From positions 124,001-188,000 of the forward strand of contig NZ_JAJQVM010000002.1 in NCBI RefSeq assembly GCF_021234875.1: DNA of 64,000 nucleotides. Reading direction: 5' to 3'. Source of the DNA: Marinibactrum halimedae. Its GTDB lineage: Bacteria; Pseudomonadota; Gammaproteobacteria; Pseudomonadales; Cellvibrionaceae. Positions within the stretch are counted from its first letter, which is position 1. Each line of letters opens with the position of its first letter. Shown one piece after another: positions 24,900-34,505 of this stretch. Both the position numbers and the translations under genes were made by a program. Under the pieces are notes generated by a model. That model was not told the DNA's origin and did no database searches. It saw only the letters and a list, made by a program, of their open reading frames with translations.

Positions 24900-27098
24900 A
24901 TGACTCGCTCCCCCACACTGTCACGCCGCGCCTTACTTCGTGTCACCGCCATTGCAGGCACTGGCTTTATGATCGGCTGCGAAGACCCCTCTGTCGTAGA
25001 CGACAACACTAATAGCGCATCCGATACAAATACAAACATAGATACCGCACCATTAACCTTTAACCATTTTATTAACATCAGCACCGACGATACTGTCACC
25101 GTTGTTGTTAAACATTTAGACAAAGGTCAGGGTGTTACAACAGGGTTACCCGCCATTGTTGCAGAAGAATTAGGGGCGCGGTGGGATCAAATGCGTTGGC
25201 AATACTCCCCAGCCGACTCGACTCGTTATAACAATCTTTTTTGGGGGCCTGTTCAGGGAACTGGTGGCTCTTCATCCATCGCCAATTCATGGAAACAGCT
25301 TCGTACTGCCGGTGCCGCTGCGCGCGAAATGATCATTAATGCAGCGGCAAAAGAATGGGGTGTTCCTGCTACTGAAATTACCGTGTCCAACGGAAAAGCT
25401 CAGCACTCAAGTGGAAAAACCGCCAGTATTGGTGAACTCGCGATTGCGGCAAGTCAAATAACACCACCGACAGAACCTAAATTAAAACTTGCTCGAGATT
25501 TTAAGCTTATCGGCGTAAACGCTTCCGGCAAACTGCCCCGTATGGATAGCAAAGAAAAAAGCACCGGCACAGCACAATACACTATTGATGTGAAACGGCC
25601 GAATATGTTGAGTGCGGTCATGGCACACCCACCACTCTTTGGCGCCACCGTTAAACATGTTGATGATACCAAAGCCCTGCAAATAGAAGGGGTAGAGCAT
25701 GTTCTTACCACACCTCGTGGTGTTGCCGTCGTCGCAAAACACCACTGGGCAGCCCTAAAAGGGCGAGAGGCTTTAACCATCGAATGGGATGATTCAGCCG
25801 CTGAAAAACGCAGTAGTGATGAATTGACTGCTTATCTACAAAAGGTGGTTTCTGAACCCATGACAGCGGTTCGAGAAGAAGGGGATATCAAAAAAGCCTT
25901 CAATGAAAGTAGCAAAACCATTGAAATGACATTTGATTTTCCCTATTTAGCTCACGCCACTATGGAACCTATGAACTGTGTATTGCAGCTAAAAAATGGG
26001 GAATGTCACATCTGGACTGGTAGCCAAGTACCCACATTAGACGTAGGTACTGTCGCGGCCATCACTGGAATACCTCCAGAAAATGTTCACCTCCACGTTC
26101 AATTTGCCGGAGGCAGTTTTGGTCGTCGTGCCGTACCTGACAGCGATTACGTTGCCGAAACCGCAATGATCGCTAAAGCCCTAGGCAAGACCAACCCCAT
26201 TAAACTTCAATGGACGAGAGAAGACGATATGCTTGGCGGGCGCTATCGCCCTATGGCACATCATCAATTTCAGGCCAGCCTCGATAATAAGGGAAATCTC
26301 ACAGGATGGCACCAACGAGCAACCGCGCAATCCATACTAAGAGGCACCCCTTTTGAAGCCATGATTTCCGGTGCGGTGGACGATAGTTTAACCGAAGGTG
26401 GAAAACAGCTTCCCTATTCGGTACCCAATATCACCGTTGAAGCTGCAGAGGCCGAAATTGGTGTGCCCGTGTTGTGGTGGCGATCTGTGGGACACACGTT
26501 TAACGCTTACTCTACAGAAGTATTTCTCGACGAAATTGCCCACGCTAGCCAACAAGACCCAGTAGAGTTGAGAAAAAAACTCTTAACCAAACACCCCAAA
26601 CATAAAAAAGTGTTAGAACTCGCTGCGGATAAAAGTAATTGGGGCAGTGCTTTACCCTCCAACACCGCACGAGGTATTGCCCTTCATGAGTCATTTAATA
26701 CCGTGGTAGCGCAAGTGGCCGAAGTCACTCTCAATGGCGATGGCAGTTATCGAGTAAACAAAATCACCTGCGCCGTAGATTGCGGAATTGCGGTGACCCC
26801 CGATGTCGTCAAAGCCCAATTAGAAGGCGGAATCGGGTATGGTCTCAGCGCCACCATGGGAGAAGCCATTACATTAAAAGAAGGCCGCGTTGAACAAAAC
26901 AACTTTCACACTTACCAACCGTTGCGCATCAACCAAATGCCAGAAATTGACGTCCATATTGTGGAAAGTAACGAAGCCCCAACCGGAGTGGGAGAGCCAG
27001 GCACCCCACCTGCAGGGCCCGCCGTTGCCAATGCATTAAGAGCATTGACTGGAAAAGCCATTACTCAACTGCCAATTGGACCAAGCGTCACCACATAG
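24900..27098 (+). CDS. iorB: Isoquinoline 1-oxidoreductase-like beta subunit (Mo-binding, Tat)
   Basis: The large catalytic subunit of a xanthine-oxidase-family hydroxylase, binding molybdopterin cytosine dinucleotide. The 732-aa protein opens with a twin-arginine signal (SRRALLRVTAIAGTGFMIGC), so the complex is probably exported with its cofactor. Family blocks include HLDKGQGVTTGLPAIVAEEL, the Mo-site loop GGSFGRRAVPDSDYV near residue 405, and the C-terminal GVGEPGTPPAGPAVANAL carrying the active-site Glu. A cysteine following the signal could be a lipid-attachment site. The start at 24900 has GGAGG upstream; a longer frame would overlap iorA. The substrate (N-heterocycle or aldehyde) cannot be told. 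Confidence 0.9.
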   Translation: MTRSPTLSRRALLRVTAIAGTGFMIGCEDPSVVDDNTNSASDTNTNIDTAPLTFNHFINISTDDTVTVVVKHLDKGQGVTTGLPAIVAEELGARWDQMRWQYSPADSTRYNNLFWGPVQGTGGSSSIANSWKQLRTAGAAAREMIINAAAKEWGVPATEITVSNGKAQHSSGKTASIGELAIAASQITPPTEPKLKLARDFKLIGVNASGKLPRMDSKEKSTGTAQYTIDVKRPNMLSAVMAHPPLFGATVKHVDDTKALQIEGVEHVLTTPRGVAVVAKHHWAALKGREALTIEWDDSAAEKRSSDELTAYLQKVVSEPMTAVREEGDIKKAFNESSKTIEMTFDFPYLAHATMEPMNCVLQLKNGECHIWTGSQVPTLDVGTVAAITGIPPENVHLHVQFAGGSFGRRAVPDSDYVAETAMIAKALGKTNPIKLQWTREDDMLGGRYRPMAHHQFQASLDNKGNLTGWHQRATAQSILRGTPFEAMISGAVDDSLTEGGKQLPYSVPNITVEAAEAEIGVPVLWWRSVGHTFNAYSTEVFLDEIAHASQQDPVELRKKLLTKHPKHKKVLELAADKSNWGSALPSNTARGIALHESFNTVVAQVAEVTLNGDGSYRVNKITCAVDCGIAVTPDVVKAQLEGGIGYGLSATMGEAITLKEGRVEQNNFHTYQPLRINQMPEIDVHIVESNEAPTGVGEPGTPPAGPAVANALRALTGKAITQLPIGPSVTT

Positions 27099-27165
27099 GG
27101 CCTGAGAGAAAAGAGAAAAGAGAAAAATAGATTAATACCGACGACAGATTATCGTCACGCTCCAC

Positions 27166-27209
27166 TTCCCTTAGGCACGGAGGCTTTATAACCTCTGGCC
27201 TTAAGGGAA
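27166..27209. terminator. Long hairpin between convergent genes
   Basis: Arms starting TTCCCTTAGGC (27166) and ending GCCTTAAGGGAA (27209) form a stem of about 17 bp with small mismatches and an 8-nt loop. It lies between the iorB stop (plus) and the TPR gene stop (minus), so it is probably bidirectional. Confidence 0.55.
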
Positions 27210-27243
27210 ATACGAAACCTACCGACCATTCATCACGTATCAA

Positions 27244-28458
27244 TTACTGATTCAGTGCCGATAATTTTCGTTCATACCGCGCTCGATCATACACCTCCGC
27301 CACCTCAGCCGCTTTGGTTAAGCTTCGCAAGGCTCGCTCATGATCCCCCAGCTGGTGCATGATTTGCGCCTGTAAATGGTAAAAACGATGCTCATCTTGA
27401 TTCAAGGTAATAGCATTTTGAATCTTCGTACGTGCCTCATTCCAACGTTGTTGGTCATAGAATCGCTTCGCCAAATAGTATTGGTAAAATGGATTTTTAG
27501 ACTGGTGGAAACGCACTAACCTCTCATATTGCAATGCGTTTTCTGTCTCACCACGATTCTCATATAAATGCACTAAATTCATTGCCGGTGGACGATGGCT
27601 GGGCTTTAACATCAACGCGTGTTTGAAAGCAATTTCCGCCTCAACATCATGGCCAAGGCGGTTATAAAATACCCCAAAATTACTCCAGATAGCCGCATCA
27701 CTGGGATTCAGTGTTAACGCCTTCTTAAAATACCCAAACGCCTTTTTATATTGATTTGCATTTAACGATTCCATAGCGCGGTTATTGTAATACTGAACCG
27801 TCAACTCTTGTTCACTTAACGTTGTTTCTGACACACCTTGGTTGTAGCTATTCATATCCAAATCAACAATGATTCGAGTTAAATGATTCACCTTCACCAT
27901 GGCATTAACATGCCGGAATAACACAAATGTTTGATCGCCTTGCAAGTCCCACGTTAAAGGCACTTCAACTTCATTAATAAAGACCTTCAACCCTAAATAT
28001 TTACCCATTGCATAATACAAAGCGGTAAAAGTGAGGCAATTTCCTTGCCGCTGATCAAAGGCTTCTGCTGCGGTTAATGTCAAATACGGCTGATAATCGA
28101 GTCCCAATGCACCGGGGTGAAGAATGGTTTGATGCAGAGTTTCGGCGCGATCGCCCTTTTTCAGCGCCCTTCCCACCATCAAATCGGCGTATCGCTTCAT
28201 CTCTTCTGTTAATGCTAATGGGTTTTCTGAAGGGAGTTCAATCTCGTGTGCCGCCGAACCGAATAATGGCTCACCCGATAAAAGTACCTTTAACGCCTCG
28301 GCTTCTATGGGTGCGTGATGAACATGGGTACAGCTGATGAGAAAAAATGGCGTGAAAAACAATAAAACAATCCGCCGCAACGATGCGCACTCTCCGCAAC
28401 GTGCAAACAAATGACTTAATAATAAAACAATGTCACTACCTCTGGCCATACAACTCAT
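27244..28458 (-). CDS. Lipoprotein with transglutaminase-like and TPR domains
   Basis: The 404-aa protein has a signal peptide ending in a lipobox (FFLISC), so it should be anchored in the envelope. Residues about 70-220 are transglutaminase-like: Cys in RQGNCLTFTALYYAMG, His in VLFRHVNAMVKV, Asp in IIVDLDMNSYNQG, a plausible Cys-His-Asp triad. The rest is a run of TPR repeats (NANQYKKAFGYFKKALTLNP, then two or three more). AAAGG lies 8 bases before the ATG at 28458. It is the last gene of a three-gene unit with a zinc-finger membrane protein and a rhomboid protease. A protease or cross-linking activity is inferred only. Confidence 0.75.
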   Translation of the reverse strand: MSCMARGSDIVLLLSHLFARCGECASLRRIVLLFFTPFFLISCTHVHHAPIEAEALKVLLSGEPLFGSAAHEIELPSENPLALTEEMKRYADLMVGRALKKGDRAETLHQTILHPGALGLDYQPYLTLTAAEAFDQRQGNCLTFTALYYAMGKYLGLKVFINEVEVPLTWDLQGDQTFVLFRHVNAMVKVNHLTRIIVDLDMNSYNQGVSETTLSEQELTVQYYNNRAMESLNANQYKKAFGYFKKALTLNPSDAAIWSNFGVFYNRLGHDVEAEIAFKHALMLKPSHRPPAMNLVHLYENRGETENALQYERLVRFHQSKNPFYQYYLAKRFYDQQRWNEARTKIQNAITLNQDEHRFYHLQAQIMHQLGDHERALRSLTKAAEVAEVYDRARYERKLSALNQ

Positions 28459-28557
28459 GAGCACCACCTTTAGCTGCCCACAGTTTACAACAATGCGCAT
28501 TGCTTCATTACAATGCAATCGCATTAAAACTGAGGTTCTTTCAACGAATTATACTTA

Positions 28558-29973
28558 TCACTCCGACTGTGATTCCGAACTTTTAAGAAACCCTTCAAAC
28601 ATGACACTTTCCTGTTGAAGTTGCTCTTTTTCTTGGTTTTCTTTAATCAATTTATTACAGAACTTTCGATAGCTTTCGGCTTTACTGGCCATTGTCGGTA
28701 TTTTTTCAATGGCATTCGCTAGCAATGTATAAGCCTCAATAACGTATGTCGCTTCTTCATATCGCTTATGAAAATTATTCAATAATTTTGCTGTACTTTT
28801 AAAATCACCAGCATTATACAATGTGTGGGCCAAACTGATTCGCAATTCTGGATCTTCCGGCCCATAATTTGGCACTTTTTCAATAATGCTCCTAAACATC
28901 TTGGAGACAGCAAACTCTTCGTTTCGAGACATGAGTTTTGGAAGATAGTTATCAGAAAAGCGCGTAATTTCTGTTTGGCTACCAACCGCAAGCATTAAAG
29001 TTAAACACCGTTCCCACAGAACTGGACTGAGACTTTTGGGCAATAGTTGACGGTATACCTCCAGGGCAGATTCATACTCACCTTCTTTAACCAGCACTTC
29101 TATTCTGGCTTCTTGTATTTTTTGTTCACTACGAATCGTATCTTGCTGTGTAGAATCCGACGCATAAAAGCCCAATGCTTCCTGGTTTTGAAAAACCAAA
29201 TACCCCAGCATATGAAAAATAATCACAAAATAATAACTGGATATTGTATTTTGAATAAAAAATTGAATATGGGGAAATGCATCGCCAACTAACGCATTCA
29301 ATATTCCTATTGAACTGATCATGATGGCAATAAACGTTAATAAAACAATGTAAGAAATACCCGTTGATGCAACAAGCTGACTAATTCGGCCAAAATTCAC
29401 TGCCTCTTTTAAGTCTTCGTCAATTGCCAATAAAATAAACACTGCAGGCAAAGCAATGACTTCCAGCAAAGCGACAACTATTGCAGCAGTAGGATGCACA
29501 AACATCGCCACAACGATGATCAATGCCACCGCAAGAATATTAACCCCAATGAGCTGGAGTAATAATTTAACACTACCGCTAAATCCTTCTCCCAACTCTG
29601 GAGGGTGCATTTTCCCCCCCGCTGTTTTTTGAAGGCAACTAAAAGCATAACGAGTTAACAACATCGTTGGCACGAGCAATAACAAAGGAAAATGAATAAA
29701 TAATTGCGAAAGGAGCGACGTTCCAAAAATCGCCATTAAGGCATCTTTTGAAAAGCCATATCGATAAATAGACGGCAATTCTCGCCAAAAGGGGGCTACA
29801 CTGTGTGCTGCCCCAAGGTGCTTCATGGTTTTATTACAAAGAAAGCATCGATGACCATGCTCATCACCCGTGCCACTGGGGTTCTCGTCACAACACTCGT
29901 CACAAGTGTAAATATTGCAGTGAGAACAAAAGAATCGTGACGATTTCAACGGATGATATTTGCAAGTACTCAT
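28558..29973 (-). CDS. Membrane protein with N-terminal B-box-like zinc finger and helical-repeat tail
   Basis: The 471-aa protein starts with a Cys/His-rich finger of B-box type (residues 4-50: CKYHPLKSSRFFCSHCNIYT, CDECC, HRCFLC). About six hydrophobic segments follow between residues 75 and 265. The C-terminal 190 residues are soluble helical repeats, probably TPR-like (YESALEVYRQLLP, DFKSTAKLLNNF). The ATG overlaps the rhomboid stop by four bases (ATGA), so translation is coupled. No named family was recognised for the full length. A zinc finger fused to a membrane domain and repeats suggests an adaptor for the neighbouring protease. Confidence 0.7.
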   Translation of the reverse strand: MSTCKYHPLKSSRFFCSHCNIYTCDECCDENPSGTGDEHGHRCFLCNKTMKHLGAAHSVAPFWRELPSIYRYGFSKDALMAIFGTSLLSQLFIHFPLLLLVPTMLLTRYAFSCLQKTAGGKMHPPELGEGFSGSVKLLLQLIGVNILAVALIIVVAMFVHPTAAIVVALLEVIALPAVFILLAIDEDLKEAVNFGRISQLVASTGISYIVLLTFIAIMISSIGILNALVGDAFPHIQFFIQNTISSYYFVIIFHMLGYLVFQNQEALGFYASDSTQQDTIRSEQKIQEARIEVLVKEGEYESALEVYRQLLPKSLSPVLWERCLTLMLAVGSQTEITRFSDNYLPKLMSRNEEFAVSKMFRSIIEKVPNYGPEDPELRISLAHTLYNAGDFKSTAKLLNNFHKRYEEATYVIEAYTLLANAIEKIPTMASKAESYRKFCNKLIKENQEKEQLQQESVMFEGFLKSSESQSE

Positions 29974-31409
29974 CGAACAAATCCTCCCATTAATTCATCC
30001 GCCAAGCGATTGTATTCATTTTTTTTATGCAAAATGCCTTCTCTTTCATAATACCACGCCAGTTTTCGGGCCAACTTTGCCAAACTGGCTTCATGAGGTT
30101 GACGAGCCTTCAGGTATGTAAAAATAGATTCGGACAGTTCAACATCACAGGCATCCAATATACGTACTGCCATACTGACTTGATCTGCAGGCGAAATAGA
30201 CGCTCTCTCTCGTTCAGATAGAGAGCGCCACAGCTTAGCTTGTGCTTTTCCTAAGCGGGTGCCTTTTTGTCGACTATGGATATTTTTTAACAAATAGTCT
30301 TTGAGCGATGTGCCACCAATAGCAACCATAATGTTTAATTGAATACTCATTAGCTCACTTTTTTGCCCGTGAGTTTCAATCATGTCAGCCACTAATTTCC
30401 GGGCAGATTCAAAACGATAATCGGCAATCGTACGATAGACACGATCTAACGCCACAAGATAATCATCAACGGATTGATCTTCTTCTATGTACTCCTGATC
30501 AATGGCGTGTTTATCATAATACTGCACAAGCAGCACCCCCACACCGCCGGCCAAAAAACCACCCAAATGGGCAGAATAAGCCACATTGGAATCGCTCGTG
30601 GTTAACCATTGCAATAGTTCACTGCCAATGTACACCGGCAATATTGCCAACGCCGGAGCACGAAAATACCCCACCAATACAAAGATAAAATAAAAGAACT
30701 CAATTTTACGAAGCTGAAACAACATGCAATACATGGCCATCACGCCAGAAATGGCGCCCGAAGCACCTACCAATGGGGTCGCATTTTCCTTCGTCAGTGA
30801 CGCAAATAAACAATAAAACAACCCACCTGCCGCACCAGACACTATATATAATGCGAGAAAACGCCCATGGCCCAGCGCCGCTTCCACCGCAAAACCGCAG
30901 ACAATCAGAAAAAGTAAATTCCCCAACAAATGCCCAACACCACCATGCAAAAATTGATGGCTAATCAGAGATACCACACTCAGGTTATCCACACTGAGGC
31001 CAAATGCCCGTGAACTGACTTTATTCACCGCCGCATTGACTTCCTCTCTCGCCAATTGCCACTGCTTAACGCCTCCTGCAGGCTTATACAGCGTGAGATT
31101 CTCTTCCAAAAATTCGTAAAAGCGCTGATCAAACATCAGCTCCAAAGTGAATTCTTCGGGGAAAGATTCTCGGTACTCGATAATGTCTTCAATAGGGGAG
31201 TCATGGTAGCGCAACCAATAATCTTGATAAGGTTTCCATTCGACATTTAACAGCTCATGGGTACGGTAAATCTCCAGCGCAGTCTCCATACGCCGAGAGT
31301 CCCCCCATTGGTACAACATAAAAACCAATAGATTCAATAACACCAAGACACACAAAACAACGGGCGGTTTTTTCCAATCAATTTTTTTTTCTGTGGGTAA
31401 TATAATCAT
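29970..31409 (-). CDS. Rhomboid-family intramembrane serine protease
   Basis: Rhomboids cut transmembrane substrates within the membrane. The 479-aa protein has a first membrane helix at residues 17-36, an unusual soluble segment of about 100 residues (40-140), then the rhomboid core: the HGGVGHLLGNLLFL entry region, the serine motif GASGAISGVMAMY near residue 215 and the catalytic His in AHLGGFLAGGVG near residue 283. A cytoplasmic helical tail of about 170 residues follows. The family core is near 200 residues, so both extensions are notable. It is first in the operon. Confidence 0.88.
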   Translation of the reverse strand: MIILPTEKKIDWKKPPVVLCVLVLLNLLVFMLYQWGDSRRMETALEIYRTHELLNVEWKPYQDYWLRYHDSPIEDIIEYRESFPEEFTLELMFDQRFYEFLEENLTLYKPAGGVKQWQLAREEVNAAVNKVSSRAFGLSVDNLSVVSLISHQFLHGGVGHLLGNLLFLIVCGFAVEAALGHGRFLALYIVSGAAGGLFYCLFASLTKENATPLVGASGAISGVMAMYCMLFQLRKIEFFYFIFVLVGYFRAPALAILPVYIGSELLQWLTTSDSNVAYSAHLGGFLAGGVGVLLVQYYDKHAIDQEYIEEDQSVDDYLVALDRVYRTIADYRFESARKLVADMIETHGQKSELMSIQLNIMVAIGGTSLKDYLLKNIHSRQKGTRLGKAQAKLWRSLSERERASISPADQVSMAVRILDACDVELSESIFTYLKARQPHEASLAKLARKLAWYYEREGILHKKNEYNRLADELMGGFVR

Positions 31410-31841
31410 TCTCTGTAACAGCCTTTAACAGAGTCAATGAATCGCAAAATAGATCTCTCAAATAATGGAAACAGACCTACACATTGCATTAGTAATTTAG
31501 TGTTTTGTTACACCTCGCTAATGTCGGGCCTTAAAAACTTATATCGCCTTAAAAATGACGCGAATATCAACACAACAATTCATAACTTTCTTTTTAGTAC
31601 TCTACTGATAACCATAGCAGCAGGCCAATTACCACGCTGACACAGGCAGAATAACTGAGTTCATTAGGTTTGTCTTATGTACTAAAAGCTACTTCCACAA
31701 CACGGTACTGATAATGATGTACTTGGAAGTTGGAATCAGGCGGCGTGAAAAGATAGAAAGACAAAAAATGGTAGGCAGGCTCATCAAGGAAAGAATGATG
31801 ACTGGATTTCCTTGATGAGAACAGGCTGGGTTTAAATAGAT
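31410..31841. other. Intergenic stretch between the rhomboid operon and tolC
   Basis: Holds the upstream region of the rhomboid operon and a tolC terminator hairpin at 31780-31819. A 67-codon plus-strand frame (31437-31640) lacks a ribosome-binding site and family features and was not kept. Confidence 0.4.
31780..31819 (-). terminator. Terminator hairpin after tolC
   Basis: CTCATCAAGGAAA (31780-31792) and TTTCCTTGATGAG (31807-31819) form a perfect 13-bp stem with a 14-nt loop, 22 bases past the tolC stop. On the minus strand CATTTTTTGTC follows a few bases later. Confidence 0.7.
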
Positions 31842-33236
31842 TTACTGCGTAAAACTGCTGCGTTCAACTGACTTGCCCGTATCCAACCAGCGGTTAAGCT
31901 CCATGATATCCGCCGGATTCAAAGTACCTGCGGTTTGTTTAAGGTTGAGAGTATTCAGGACATAATCGTACAGCGCATTGTAGTAATTACTGCGCGCCTG
32001 GAAGACACCTTGCTGAGCATTCAAAACATCCACAAAATCACGCGTCCCCACTTCATAACCTGCTTGGGTCGCCTCCAGCGAGCTTTCACTGGAGATAATT
32101 GCCTGTTTGCGAGCAGAAATGGTCGCCACATCCGTCACAACATTAAGGTGCTGAGAACGGGCCGACTGAATGGTTTGGCGCTTTGTTTGCAGATATTGCT
32201 CTTGAGCTTGCTCATAACGCCTCGCCGCTTGTCGGCGTGAGGCACTGATATTACCACCAGAGAACAACGGCAGATTCACATTTAAACCGATGGTCTCGAC
32301 ACTCTGATCATACAATCCAAGGTAGATGTTTTGATCATCATAGGTATAACTGGCCGATATTGTAGGCAGATGGTTACTGGTGGCCGCACGCGAGCCTTGA
32401 CGCGCCGCATCCGCTGCCAATTTGGCCACTTTCAAAGCATTGTTATTACCTAAGGCAAACTCAACCCACTCTTGACGATCTACTGGCTCAGGTGGTTGAA
32501 CAGGAAAATCCTCTCCCAAAGGCTGGACGTCGGTATACACCTCACCAGTGAGTACCTCTAACGCTTCAAACGCAACACCAAGATTATTTCGGTTACCCAA
32601 TGTGTCCGCACGGGCACCGTCATAACTGGCACGCGCATCGTGTACATCGGTAATAGCTGTCAAACCCACTTCAAACCGCTGTTTGGTTTGCTCTAATTGA
32701 TGCTTTAACGCACGCTCTTGAGCGATGCTGTTTTCTAATACATCCGCTGCGCGTAGCACGTTGAAATAAGCTTGAGCAACACGAATAATAAACGCCTGCT
32801 GATCGGCTGCAAATTGCATCTTCGCCTGGTCAGTGGTCGCTGCCCCTTGTCGATACGTAAACCACGCATTCATATCAAACAATGTTTGCGTTAAGTTTGC
32901 CCTATAAATCGTTCCTTCTCTTTCTTGGTTAAAACGGTTCAGAAAAAGCGGGTCAGGATTAGGGTTTTGGCTTTCTGTTATCTGGTCTTGATAAAGAGCT
33001 TGAGCGGTTAATTGGGGTAATAAAGCCGACCTTGCCGTATTGACCGCCTCCAAACCCGCTTTATAAGCGGCTTCATCCGCCTTTAGCTGATGTTCAAATT
33101 GCAGTGCTTGATCGTAAACTTCTTGCAAAGTCGTTGCACTGACATCAAAGCCGCAAATAAGCGCTGTGGCAAAGACGCTCGTTTTCTTCCAAAACTGTTT
33201 TCGTATGGCTTGTTTCCAATACATTGATGTCATCAT
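31842..33236 (-). CDS. tolC: TolC-family outer-membrane efflux channel
   Basis: TolC forms the trimeric outer-membrane duct for type I secretion and RND efflux. The 464-aa protein has a signal peptide (residues about 18-35, ending VSATT), two repeats of the outer-membrane-factor fold with long coiled-coil helices, and typical blocks FEVGLTAITDVHDARASYD (first repeat) and YEVGTRDFVDVLNAQQGVFQ (second repeat), plus LNLPLFSGG-like NVNLPLFSGGNI. It diverges from nudF as in E. coli, which supports the orthology. Confidence 0.92.
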   Translation of the reverse strand: MMTSMYWKQAIRKQFWKKTSVFATALICGFDVSATTLQEVYDQALQFEHQLKADEAAYKAGLEAVNTARSALLPQLTAQALYQDQITESQNPNPDPLFLNRFNQEREGTIYRANLTQTLFDMNAWFTYRQGAATTDQAKMQFAADQQAFIIRVAQAYFNVLRAADVLENSIAQERALKHQLEQTKQRFEVGLTAITDVHDARASYDGARADTLGNRNNLGVAFEALEVLTGEVYTDVQPLGEDFPVQPPEPVDRQEWVEFALGNNNALKVAKLAADAARQGSRAATSNHLPTISASYTYDDQNIYLGLYDQSVETIGLNVNLPLFSGGNISASRRQAARRYEQAQEQYLQTKRQTIQSARSQHLNVVTDVATISARKQAIISSESSLEATQAGYEVGTRDFVDVLNAQQGVFQARSNYYNALYDYVLNTLNLKQTAGTLNPADIMELNRWLDTGKSVERSSFTQ

Positions 33237-33838
33237 AGGTTATTGGCCCAATAATTCTGTGTAATTCAAAAGCGAAAGACGATTGTAAAAAACGCTAGGG
33301 AAAGACCTTATTTATGGGGATTCGTTCACCCAACCACAAGGTATAAAGTATACGGAGGCAACCATTACAGCCGTAATCACGCTGACCACTCCTTGTCGTT
33401 GCAACAATTTCCGTCCCCACAGCACACGACATTGTTGGTTGAGACTAGCACTTTATAATAAGAAGTGCGTCATGAGGAGAAAGGTATAAGCCGCAATGAT
33501 TGAATCAACAGCATGGCAACAATACCTGAGCCTCTCAGAATAATCTTGCCAATTCTTTCGTATCGTTTCTTCTGCATCAACGGCGATTGGCGCCATTTTG
33601 TCATCGTTCGGCGCGTAAACACAGAGTATCAACTGCTTTAAACAAAGAATAGCTTTCTTGAAAATGAGACGATTTGAATACTCGAATATAGACGAATAAA
33701 AAGAGTGGCGATGCCCGTCACTCAAAATACCGATGCACTCTGACTACACTCGTACAATAATCCCCAAATACGATAACTATCCACTAAAATAGCACCGACA
33801 CAAAAACAACATATAACTTTTAAAGATGCGAGAACACA
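33237..33838. other. Divergent intergenic region tolC / nudF
   Basis: About 600 bases should hold both promoters, but no promoter could be placed with confidence. A small hairpin (GCACTT / AAGTGC, 33448-33468) is present. A 90-codon minus-strand frame (33453-33725) has no ribosome-binding site or recognisable domain and was not accepted as a gene. Confidence 0.4.
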
Positions 33839-34435
33839 TTGACTGAATTTCACAATAAGGATGTAGAAATCATCCAAGAAGAAATCGTCTACAACGGTTT
33901 TTTTAAAATGATCGCCAAAACACTGAAGCATCGATTATTTGGGGGAGGTTGGAGCCCACCGATTCGCCGGGAGTGCTTTCAGCGAGGAGATGCCGTAGCC
34001 GCCATCCTCTACGATCCGCATCAAGATACTATTGGATTTATTGAACAATTTAGAATTGGAGCCCTAAATTCCAAAAACGGACCTTGGTGTTTAGAGGTCG
34101 TCGCAGGGATGGTTGAAGCCGGTGAGACGCCTGAAAATACGCTCAAAAGAGAATTAATTGAAGAGGCAAGTTTTACCCCCGAACGTTTGATTCCTATCTG
34201 CGAATACTTTTCAAGCCCTGGTGGCTGTGACGAAGTATTGCATGTGTTTTGCGCTATTGGTGATTTACGGCATACTGGAGGAATTCACGGTTTAGAATCA
34301 GAGTCGGAAGACATCAAAGTTCATGTTCAACCGGCAGAGTGGGTATTTGAAAACCTATATCGTGGCAGATTTAACAATGCCGCAACGCTCATTGCTCTAC
34401 AATGGTTAAAATTGAATAAAATGGCACTAAATTAG
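33839..34435 (+). CDS. nudF: ADP-ribose pyrophosphatase (Nudix hydrolase)
   Basis: NudF splits ADP-ribose into AMP and ribose-5-phosphate in the cytoplasm. The 198-aa protein aligns with E. coli NudF throughout: DVEIIQEEIVYNGFFKM at the start, the Nudix box GMVEAGETPENTLKRELIEE followed by AS, FSSPGGCDEVLHVF, and GIHGLESESEDIKVHV. The last Gly of the Nudix box is Ser here. The start is a TTG at 33839; the next Met would remove the conserved first strand. It begins the nudF-yqiB-cpdA-yqiA-parE block. Confidence 0.9.
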   Translation: MTEFHNKDVEIIQEEIVYNGFFKMIAKTLKHRLFGGGWSPPIRRECFQRGDAVAAILYDPHQDTIGFIEQFRIGALNSKNGPWCLEVVAGMVEAGETPENTLKRELIEEASFTPERLIPICEYFSSPGGCDEVLHVFCAIGDLRHTGGIHGLESESEDIKVHVQPAEWVFENLYRGRFNNAATLIALQWLKLNKMALN

Positions 34436-34505
34436 ACATAATTTGGTTGAAATGTCGCCACAATCGAGACAGCATTAACGTTTTTTTACGGAGTACCTTG
34501 TTAGC

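Noticed and set aside
31437-31640. 67-codon plus-strand frame upstream of the rhomboid operon
   Set aside because: It lies in the leader of a divergent operon, lacks a ribosome-binding site and has no recognisable features.
33453-33725. 90-codon minus-strand frame in the tolC-nudF gap
   Set aside because: No ribosome-binding site, no domain and no signal; it may be a chance frame in a promoter region.
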